Shown piece by piece: positions 17,555-23,955 of a stretch of 64,000 nt of DNA. This stretch comes from Archangium_A sp035910535 (GTDB lineage: Bacteria; Myxococcota; Myxococcia; Myxococcales; Myxococcaceae). The notes under the pieces are model-generated. The model saw nothing but the letters and a program-made list of their open reading frames with translations. It was not told the DNA's origin and did no database searches. Numbering within the stretch: position 1 is the stretch's first letter; each line of letters begins with the position of its first letter. The position numbers were made by a program, and so were the translations under genes. Where the stretch lies: the NCBI GenBank assembly GCA_035910535.1, contig JAMHXF010000072.1:1-64000 (forward strand), read 5' to 3'.

Positions 17555-18550
17555 GTGCTTCTCTCTCTCGTCTGCGCGCTGGCGCTCTCGCAGTCACCAG
17601 AACGGGTCACCGTCGGCCTCCAGCTGCGCAACGTAGAGGCCATCAACCTCGAAGAGAACGCCTACCACGCGTCATTTCTGCTCTGGGTGACGTGGCGCGG
17701 TGAGCGCGACGCGACGAAGAGCCTGCGCTTCTCGAACCTGCTCGAGGCGTGGGCGCTCTCGTTGAGCCCCGTCTACGACGAGCCGCTGACGTTGCCCGAC
17801 GGGCGCCGCTACCAGCGCTTCGTGGGTGAAGGTCGCTTCTTCCACAAGTTCGAGCTCGGCGGCTTCCCGCTCGATTCGCAGCAGGTGCTGTTGGAGCTCG
17901 AAGAGGTCGAACACTCCGAAGCGCAGGTGGTGCTCGAGCTCGACGCCGCCAGCGAGGTGGAGCCCACGTTGAAGGTGCCCGGCTGGAACGTGGGCGCCAC
18001 GCTGCGTGAAGTGACGCGCGTGGGCACCGCAGGGCAGCTCGGGCTCGCGTCTGACGGGCCGCATTCACGGGTGCGCTTCGGCGTGACGCTGGCGCGGCCG
18101 GCCCGCGTGTTCTTCGTGACGATGTTCCCGCCCATCGCGCTGGTGATGTTGTGTTGCTGGTTCGTCTTCTTCTTGCGGCCGGTGCACGTCGAGGCGCGCG
18201 TGGGCACGGTCATCACGGCGCTGTTGACCATCGTGTTTCTGCAGCTCGCCTTCACCGATGACCTGCCGTACCTGGGCACGACCGTGCTGTTGGACCAGGT
18301 CTTCAACTTCTCGTACGCCGTCATCACCGCGGTGCTCGCCGAGTGCGTGGTGGTGATGCGCTGGCACGACCGCGCGGTGTCTCTCGAAGCGGCGCTGCCG
18401 TCGATGCCCGAGTCAGAGCGCTCCGTCATCGACGCGGAACGGCGCGCGCTGCGTACGAAGTTCGAGCGCCTCGACGCGCGCAGCAAGTGGCTCTTTCCGC
18501 TCGCGTACGTGCTGGGCTGCGCGGCGCTCGTGCTCTTCCACGTGACATGA
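17555..18550 (+). CDS. Pentameric ligand-gated ion channel homologue (ELIC/GLIC type)
   Basis: A 331-residue predicted inner-membrane channel. After a signal peptide (residues 1-13) comes a beta-rich ligand-binding region (about 14-183) with VTVGLQLRNVEAINLEENAY, LLWVTWRGE and FHKFELGGFPLDSQQ, which match loop and FPFDxQ positions of the neurotransmitter-gated channel family. Four helices follow: M1 about 185-207 with the family Pro pair (FPPIAL), pore-lining M2 about 214-233 (VGTVITALLTIVFLQLAF), M3 about 244-268 and M4 about 311-330. No Cys lies in the mature extracellular part, as in other bacterial members that lack the Cys-loop. The M3-M4 loop is short (about 40 residues). Ligand and ion selectivity are unknown. 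Confidence 0.85.
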   Translation: MLLSLVCALALSQSPERVTVGLQLRNVEAINLEENAYHASFLLWVTWRGERDATKSLRFSNLLEAWALSLSPVYDEPLTLPDGRRYQRFVGEGRFFHKFELGGFPLDSQQVLLELEEVEHSEAQVVLELDAASEVEPTLKVPGWNVGATLREVTRVGTAGQLGLASDGPHSRVRFGVTLARPARVFFVTMFPPIALVMLCCWFVFFLRPVHVEARVGTVITALLTIVFLQLAFTDDLPYLGTTVLLDQVFNFSYAVITAVLAECVVVMRWHDRAVSLEAALPSMPESERSVIDAERRALRTKFERLDARSKWLFPLAYVLGCAALVLFHVT

Positions 18551-18554
18551 AAAA

Positions 18555-18583
18555 GCCCCGCGCACCGTGGAGGTGGGCGGGGC
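18555..18583 (-). terminator. Factor-independent terminator of the 18605 lipoprotein gene
   Basis: Stem GCCCCGC / GCGGGGC extended by an inner CACC / GGTG pairing, followed leftwards by CTTTTTC. It starts 5 bases after the channel gene's stop codon, so its U-tract overlaps the end of that gene on the other strand. Confidence 0.75.
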
Positions 18584-18604
18584 CGAAGCAGAAGCGGCGA
18601 AGCT

Positions 18605-19201
18605 TCAGCGCGAGGTCTCGACGCGCGCCGTGATGCTGCCGGAGTTCACGTTGACCATCTCGTCGAAGGTGAACGTGCCGTCGCTCGTGGTGATGGTGCC
18701 GACCAGGTACATCGAGACGCCGGTGCCGTTCGCGCCGAGGTCACCGACCGCCACCTTCTGCGTGATGTCGGCGTCGAGGAAGTCGTCGTACGCGCCCTGC
18801 ACGAGCACCTTGCCCTTGAGCTGCTGGTCGAGGTTCACCGTCGCGCCGTTGATCTCGATTTTCTGCGACAGCTTGAGGTCGCCGTTGAACACCGCGACGC
18901 CCACGCCGCCCTTCGAGAGGCCGCAGCCGTTGTAGGTCATCGTCACGCCGGTGGTGACGCCGCCGCTGCCCACGCCGAGGCTCGCGCCGGAGATGCGCGT
19001 GTTGCCGCCTTCGGGGCAGTTCCACGTGACGGTGGCCGCGATGTCGACCGGGCTCGCTGCGTTCGAAGCCTTCGACTGGGAGGGCTTGCTGGCCGCGAAG
19101 AGCGCGTCAGCCGCGCCCTGCTTGCCGTCGATTTTGGCGCCGGGGCCACAGGCCACCATCACCAGGCTGCCAACTGCGAGCGTCAGGATGCGCTTCATCA
19201 T
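18605..19201 (-). CDS. Hypothetical lipoprotein
   Basis: A 198-residue protein starting MMKRILTLAVGSLVMVAC (lipobox Cys 18; a second ATG at 19198 is equally possible). The mature part is Gly/Thr-rich and beta-strand-like, with two Cys (WNCPEGG and YNGCGLS) that could pair. No recognised domain. Strong terminator directly downstream. It lies 77 bases after the MlaC-like gene on the same strand, so it may share its transcript. Function unknown; probably a small periplasmic or outer-membrane lipoprotein. Confidence 0.7.
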   Translation of the reverse strand: MMKRILTLAVGSLVMVACGPGAKIDGKQGAADALFAASKPSQSKASNAASPVDIAATVTWNCPEGGNTRISGASLGVGSGGVTTGVTMTYNGCGLSKGGVGVAVFNGDLKLSQKIEINGATVNLDQQLKGKVLVQGAYDDFLDADITQKVAVGDLGANGTGVSMYLVGTITTSDGTFTFDEMVNVNSGSITARVETSR

Positions 19202-19278
19202 GTGTGGGCTCCTCTTTGCGGGTGTTACGGCTTGGTTGCCGACCGGGGCTGAGACGATCCACCAATCGGCAGCGCAAG

Positions 19279-19860
19279 TCACTTGAGCTGTACGTCCTTC
19301 AGCTCCGCCGCTTTTTCACGCATGGCTTTGAGCAGCGCGTCCCACCCGCCTTCTTTCAAGAGGGGCTGCACCTGGTCGTCACGAATGCCGGTGAGCATCG
19401 AGTCGCCCAGCACCGCCACGTCGACCACCTTCCACGCGCCGGCGAGCTTCACCAACTGGTACTTCACCTTGAGCTCCTGCTTCTTGAGCGGGTGGTTGAT
19501 GAGGATGGTCGAGGCGATGTTGGCCGTGTCACCGTTCACCGTCGGCTCTTCGTAGAGCACGGTGTCGAGGTTCTCGAAGTTCTTGCGGATCTTCGGGAAG
19601 GCGATTTTTCCGAAGAGCGTCATGAACAGCTCCTGGAATTCCTTTCGCTGGGCGTCGGTGCCTTTGGCCCACGAGTCGGCGACCATCAGCTTGCCCTGCT
19701 CTTCAGAGGCGAAGAGCTTGAGCGCGGCGTTGTCTTTGCCGTAGCGCACCGAGTTGACGATGGTCTTGAGCGGCTTGCTCAGCTCGTCTTTGGGGGTACC
19801 CGCAAGCGCGGGCAGCGACAGCAGGAGGGCGACGACGAAAGTGGCTCGCATGGGCGTCAT
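19279..19860 (-). CDS. MlaC/Ttg2D-family periplasmic phospholipid-binding protein
   Basis: A 193-residue exported protein (signal peptide ending LSLPALAG). The rest matches the MlaC/toluene-tolerance Ttg2 family: ELSKPLKTIVN at the start, DAQRKEFQELFMTLFGK, then TVLYEEPTVNGDTANIASTI and YQLVKLAGAWKVVDVAVLGDSML. MlaC ferries phospholipids between the Mla inner-membrane ABC complex and the outer membrane. No mlaD, mlaE or mlaF is nearby, so it is an orphan here. Start: ATG at 19860 or 19851; both keep the signal peptide. It is divergent from metK across a 111-base gap. Confidence 0.85.
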   Translation of the reverse strand: MTPMRATFVVALLLSLPALAGTPKDELSKPLKTIVNSVRYGKDNAALKLFASEEQGKLMVADSWAKGTDAQRKEFQELFMTLFGKIAFPKIRKNFENLDTVLYEEPTVNGDTANIASTILINHPLKKQELKVKYQLVKLAGAWKVVDVAVLGDSMLTGIRDDQVQPLLKEGGWDALLKAMREKAAELKDVQLK

Positions 19861-19971
19861 GTATGCCAACGACGAGGCGGGGAGTGGCTCATTCACCGTC
19901 GCTTGCCGCGATGTGTCGCAAGGGCTAAGGGGGCGCCCTCTGCCGTAACCACGCAACGAGGAAATACGCAC

Positions 19972-21141
19972 ATGCCGAAGGACTATCTCTTCACGTCTGA
20001 GTCCGTCACCGAAGGCCACCCGGACAAGATTTGCGACCAAATCTCCGACGGCGTCGTCGACGCGATCATCGCCAAAGACCCGATGGCGCGCATCGCCGTC
20101 GAGACGCTCGTGAAGACGGGCTTCGCGATGGTCGCCGGTGAGGTCACCACCAACGCGTGGATCGACATTCCCGGCATCGTTCGCAAGACCATCTGCAACA
20201 TCGGCTACACCGACTCGGCCATGGGCTTCGACGGCAACACCTGCGGCGTCATGGCGGCCATCGAAGGCCAGAGCCAGGACATCAACCGCGGCGTCGACCA
20301 GAAGGGCTCCAAGGAAATCGGCGCCGGCGACCAGGGCATGATGTTCGGTTACGCCTGCAACGAGACCGCCGAGCTGATGCCCGCGCCGATTCACTACGCG
20401 CACGCGCTCACGCGCAAGCTCGCCGACGTGCGCAAGAAGAAGCACGACTGGCTGCGCCCCGACGGCAAGTCGCAGGTCACCGTCGAGTACAAAGACGGCA
20501 AGGCCGTGCGCATCGACGCGGTGGTGCTCTCGACGCAGCACTCCGAAGAGGCGAGCAACAAGAAGATCAAAGAAGTCGTGATGGAAGAGGTCATCAAGGC
20601 CTCGTTGCCCGCGAAGCTGCTCGACAAGAAGACCAAGTTCTTCATCAACCCCACGGGTCGCTTCGTCATCGGTGGCCCCATGGGCGACTCCGGCCTCACG
20701 GGCCGGAAGATCATCGTCGACACCTACGGCGGCATGGGCCGTCACGGCGGCGGCGCGTTCTCGGGCAAAGACCCGACGAAGGTCGACCGTTCGGCCGCGT
20801 ACATGGGCCGCTACATCGCGAAGAACGTCGTGGCCGCTGGCCTGGCGACGCGCTGCGAAGTGCAGGTCAGCTACGCCATCGGCGTCGCCGAGCCCGTCAG
20901 CGTGATGGTCGACACCTTCGGTACGGCCACGGTCGACGAAGAGAAGATCGCCAAGGCGGTCCGCGCCACGTTCGGTCTCAAGCCGCGCGAGATCATCGAG
21001 CACCTCGACCTGCTCAAGCCCATCTACCAGCGCACCGCGGCGTACGGTCACTTCGGCCGCAGCGAATTCTCGTGGGAGAAGCTCGACAAGAAGGACGAGC
21101 TCCGCGAGGCCGCTGGCGTTCGCGGCACGAAGGCGGCGTAG
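19972..21141 (+). CDS. metK: S-adenosylmethionine synthetase
   Basis: A 389-residue enzyme making SAM from methionine and ATP. Signature strings: FTSESVTEGHPDKICDQISD at the N-terminus (catalytic His in GHPDK), GAGDQGMMFGYA (ATP/Met site), and GGGAFSGKDPTKVDRSAAY (phosphate-binding P-loop with Lys and Arg). Full normal length. The ATG is preceded by AACGAGGAAA, a good ribosome site, 7 bases away. It opens a plus-strand run reaching 28469. The 111-base leader has a GGGCGCCC dyad (19931-19938) but not the ATGCGCAT operator seen before the ahcY operon, so a shared SahR site is not evident. Confidence 0.98.
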   Translation: MPKDYLFTSESVTEGHPDKICDQISDGVVDAIIAKDPMARIAVETLVKTGFAMVAGEVTTNAWIDIPGIVRKTICNIGYTDSAMGFDGNTCGVMAAIEGQSQDINRGVDQKGSKEIGAGDQGMMFGYACNETAELMPAPIHYAHALTRKLADVRKKKHDWLRPDGKSQVTVEYKDGKAVRIDAVVLSTQHSEEASNKKIKEVVMEEVIKASLPAKLLDKKTKFFINPTGRFVIGGPMGDSGLTGRKIIVDTYGGMGRHGGGAFSGKDPTKVDRSAAYMGRYIAKNVVAAGLATRCEVQVSYAIGVAEPVSVMVDTFGTATVDEEKIAKAVRATFGLKPREIIEHLDLLKPIYQRTAAYGHFGRSEFSWEKLDKKDELREAAGVRGTKAA

Positions 21142-21152
21142 GCCGGTCCCGT

Positions 21153-21932
21153 ATGGCTCGAGAGGGCAAGCCGCAGAAGAAGGCCGTCGGTCGTACGCTC
21201 TCCGCTTCGGTGGTGAGCGCGCGGCCCGACGCCCCTACGCCTGCGGCGCGCATCGCCGCCGCGCTCGAGCGCAAGCCTGCCGCCGTCGTGATTCCGCGCG
21301 CGGCAGCGCCTGTTTCAACTTCGGTCTCACGGGCCAGCGCGCTGCAGTCGATGCAGCGCGCTCCGAGCCCCGCGCCGCTGAAGGTGCCCGTCGTCGGTCG
21401 TCAGGCCGGCGTGCCGCAGAACGTGGCGCTCAAGGCTGGCGCCAAGAACGACGCCCGCCGTCAGTACCCGCGCGCCGACATCAGCGTTCGCGCGAAGTTG
21501 TCGCTCGCCGACGACCCCAGTCACTCGTTCGAGGCCACGCTGCCGACGCTGAACCTGTCGGTGGGCGGCATGTTCCTCGAGTCGAGCTTCTTCCTGAAGA
21601 TGGGCACGAAGCTGCTCATCACGCTCGAGTTGCCCGACCGCGGTCGTGAAGTGAAGGTGAAGGGAGACGTGGTGCGCATCGAGACCACGGGCAAGGGCCC
21701 GTCGGGCTTCGCGCTGCGCTTCACCGAATACCTCGACGGCAGCCAGGTCACGCTCGCCACGCACTTCTTGTCGCCGGTGTTGCGCGAGTTCCTCGTCGCC
21801 TACGCGAAGGAACACCGCTTCGACGCCAGCGCCCAATACCTTGCCCACACTGCTGATGTATTGGCAGCCTGGGAGCTCAAGAAGGCCGAGCTCGGCGGCG
21901 ACGTGTGGGACCTGTTCTCGACGCACCCGTGA
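21153..21932 (+). CDS. PilZ-domain protein
   Basis: A 259-residue cytoplasmic protein. The first ~95 residues are low-complexity (Ala/Pro/Arg-rich) and probably disordered. A PilZ domain follows (about 100-215) with the cyclic-di-GMP-binding arginine motif DARRQYPRAD and the second motif LNLSVGGMFLE (N-x-S-x-x-G). Both motifs are intact, so c-di-GMP binding is likely. The C-terminal ~50 residues are helical. It starts 11 bases after metK, and its TGA overlaps the GTG of uppP in a GTGA, so lipid-carrier recycling and a c-di-GMP sensor are translationally linked. The target process is unknown. Confidence 0.88.
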   Translation: MAREGKPQKKAVGRTLSASVVSARPDAPTPAARIAAALERKPAAVVIPRAAAPVSTSVSRASALQSMQRAPSPAPLKVPVVGRQAGVPQNVALKAGAKNDARRQYPRADISVRAKLSLADDPSHSFEATLPTLNLSVGGMFLESSFFLKMGTKLLITLELPDRGREVKVKGDVVRIETTGKGPSGFALRFTEYLDGSQVTLATHFLSPVLREFLVAYAKEHRFDASAQYLAHTADVLAAWELKKAELGGDVWDLFSTHP

Positions 21933-22750
21933 CGCTGCTCGAAGCCATCGTGCTGGGGCTCGTGCAGGGCCTCACCGAGTTCCTCCCGATTTCGTCGACC
22001 GCGCACCTGCGCATCGTGCCGGCGTTGCTGGGGTGGAAAGACCCGGGCGCGGCGTACTCGGCGGTCATTCAGCTGGGCACGGTGGTGGCGGTGCTCTTCT
22101 ACTTCCGCGCCGACCTCTGGAGGCTGACGCGCGGCTTCATCACCGGCCTCAAAGAGCGAAAGCCCTTCGGCACCGAAGAGTCGCGGCTCGCGTGGTTCGT
22201 GGGGCTGGGCACCATTCCCATTGGCGTCATGGGGCTGCTCTTCAAGTCGGCCATCAAGACGTCGCTGCGCTCGCTGTACGTCATCTCCGCGTCGCTCATC
22301 ATTCTGGCGGTGGTGCTCTTCATCGTCGAACGCGTGGCCTCGCAGAAGCGCACGTTGGCTGACTTGACGCTCAAAGACGGCCTCATCGTAGGGCTGTGGC
22401 AGGCGCTGGCGCTCATCCCCGGGAGCTCGCGCAGCGGCACGACCATCACCGGCGCGCTCTCGTTGGGGCTGCGCCGTGAAGACGCCGCGCGGTACTCGTT
22501 TCTGTTGTCGATACCGTCGACGACGCTGGCGGGGCTGCTCGAGCTCAAGGACTTCTTCGCCGCCGTCGACCGGCCTCCCACGGTGATGTTGGTGGTGGGC
22601 ACGGTGGTGAGCTTCATCGCGGGGCTCGGGGCCATCGGCGGCCTGCTTCGCTTCGTGAAGACGCGCTCGATGCTGGTCTTCGTGGTGTACCGCATCGCGC
22701 TCGGGGTGCTGTTGCTGAGCCTGTTGCGCGCGGGCGTGCTGCAGCCGTGA
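21929..22750 (+). CDS. uppP: Undecaprenyl-diphosphatase (BacA/UppP)
   Basis: A 273-residue polytopic membrane enzyme dephosphorylating undecaprenyl diphosphate to recycle the lipid carrier of cell-wall synthesis. Catalytic motifs: LVQGLTEFLPISSTAHL near the start (the E/Q-x3-E motif and Ser/His) and PGSSRSGTT in the middle (P-G-x-S-R-S-x-x-T). Seven to eight hydrophobic segments cover the length. The GTG start shares GTGA with the PilZ stop and gives the usual family start (TLLEAIVLG). The longer frame from 21905 would add eight unrelated residues. The next gene again overlaps by GTGA. Confidence 0.96.
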   Translation: MTLLEAIVLGLVQGLTEFLPISSTAHLRIVPALLGWKDPGAAYSAVIQLGTVVAVLFYFRADLWRLTRGFITGLKERKPFGTEESRLAWFVGLGTIPIGVMGLLFKSAIKTSLRSLYVISASLIILAVVLFIVERVASQKRTLADLTLKDGLIVGLWQALALIPGSSRSGTTITGALSLGLRREDAARYSFLLSIPSTTLAGLLELKDFFAAVDRPPTVMLVVGTVVSFIAGLGAIGGLLRFVKTRSMLVFVVYRIALGVLLLSLLRAGVLQP

Positions 22751-23340
22751 TTCCCCGACTGGCGATGGCCTTCACGGTCGTCGGCCTGCTCATCGGCGGC
22801 TACTTCTGGTGGCGAGGCCCGACGTTCGAGGCGCGTGAAGAGCGGCTGGTGTGGTCGTCGACGCCGCTCGACGCAGGCGCGCTCGACGTGCAGTTCACGG
22901 TCGCCGGGGTCGACTTCATTCGCGCGGCCGACGCCGAGCTCCCGATGTTGGCCGTCGCGGTGTTGCAACGCGGCTCGCAGCGCGTGGTGCTCGAAGACTT
23001 CAACGTCTTCCACGCCGTCGAGGTGCACGACGGTCGAACGTGGGCGCTCGGCGAGAACGAAACCGAGGGCCCCGGCCCGTCGCTCGAGGTGTTGCGCAGC
23101 GACGACGCTGGCGTCTTCACGCGGCGCAGCGTTCCCAAGCCTGGCTACCTCGCGACGTTCGAGCGGTGGAGCGTCGAGGGTGACGACGTGCGCCTCGAGC
23201 TCTCACTCGACGACGCGCTCTTCGTGGGCGACGCGTGGCGCTGGACGTACCTGCCGACTTCGCTCCAGCCGGTGCTTCGTGCAGGGCGCTTCACGCTGCA
23301 CTCGCGGAACGGCGGGCGCACGTGGCGTCTGGAGCGTTAG
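22747..23340 (+). CDS. Hypothetical single-pass membrane protein
   Basis: A 197-residue protein with an N-terminal membrane anchor (about residues 7-22, AFTVVGLLIGGYFWW). The rest is a soluble beta-rich domain of mixed acidic character; repeated charged strands (VVLEDFNVFHAVEVHDG, VEGDDVRLELSLDDALF) and no Cys after the anchor. No family recognised. Translationally coupled to uppP (GTGA), so it may act at the outer face of the inner membrane in cell-wall precursor handling; this is by association only. Confidence 0.6.
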   Translation: MIPRLAMAFTVVGLLIGGYFWWRGPTFEAREERLVWSSTPLDAGALDVQFTVAGVDFIRAADAELPMLAVAVLQRGSQRVVLEDFNVFHAVEVHDGRTWALGENETEGPGPSLEVLRSDDAGVFTRRSVPKPGYLATFERWSVEGDDVRLELSLDDALFVGDAWRWTYLPTSLQPVLRAGRFTLHSRNGGRTWRLER

Positions 23341-23352
23341 ATTCACGGCTCG

Positions 23353-23919
23353 ATGCAGGCCGACGCCTTCTTCAGCGCACTCCGCGAACACCTCCAGCGC
23401 TTTCCGTCGAAGGCCATCGAGGCGACGGGGCTCGAGTTGAAAGAAGCGGCCGTGCTGGCGCCGCTCTTCTGGCGCGCTGGTGAGCCGTGGGCGTACCTGA
23501 CGATGCGGCCCAAGACGCTGCGCAAACACCCCGGGCAGATCAGCTTCCCCGGCGGCGGCCGCGAAGCGGGAGACCTCACGCCGCTGCACACCGCACTGCG
23601 CGAGACGCACGAAGAGCTCGGCATCGCGCCGGAGTCGGTGAAGGTGCTGGGCCTGCTGGGCACGATGCCCACCATCACCTCGTATTGGGTCACGCCCTTC
23701 GTCGGCGTCATTCCTGAAGACACGGCGCTCACGCCGAACCCGCACGAAATCGAAGAGGTCATCGCCGCGCCGCTGTGGAGGCTCCGTCGCGAGACGCGTG
23801 AGCTCTTCCACGCCGAGCGCCCCGTCTTCGTGTGGGACGACGGGCGCCACGTCGTCTGGGGCGCGACGTGGCGAATGCTCAGCCAGCTGGTGGAGCACGT
23901 CGAAGCCGTCACTGTGTAG
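23353..23919 (+). CDS. NUDIX hydrolase, CoA pyrophosphatase-like
   Basis: A 188-residue enzyme. The UPF0035-type lead-in TLRKHPGQISFPGG precedes the NUDIX box GGREAGDLTPLHTALRETHEELGI, which keeps G-x5-E-x7-RE-x2-EE-x-G and the metal-binding Glu residues. This pair of motifs is typical of NudL/NUDT7 CoA diphosphatases that cleave CoA to 4'-phosphopantetheine and 3',5'-ADP. 12 bases separate it from the upstream gene. Substrate by family only. Confidence 0.88.
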   Translation: MQADAFFSALREHLQRFPSKAIEATGLELKEAAVLAPLFWRAGEPWAYLTMRPKTLRKHPGQISFPGGGREAGDLTPLHTALRETHEELGIAPESVKVLGLLGTMPTITSYWVTPFVGVIPEDTALTPNPHEIEEVIAAPLWRLRRETRELFHAERPVFVWDDGRHVVWGATWRMLSQLVEHVEAVTV

Positions 23920-23955
23920 AGTCGCGTTCCTGCGCAGGTCGCTCGGGGGCTTCTC

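Noticed and set aside
19861..19971. Possible SAM riboswitch before metK (CTAAGG and GGGCGCCC elements)
   Set aside because: A GCTAAG string and one short dyad exist, but the pseudoknot pairing and conserved core of the SAM-II or SAM/SAH classes cannot be built. A covariance-model scan would decide.
20157..21152. Frame extending upstream of the PilZ gene through metK
   Set aside because: His/Arg-rich out-of-frame reading of metK; the real PilZ start is the ATG at 21153.
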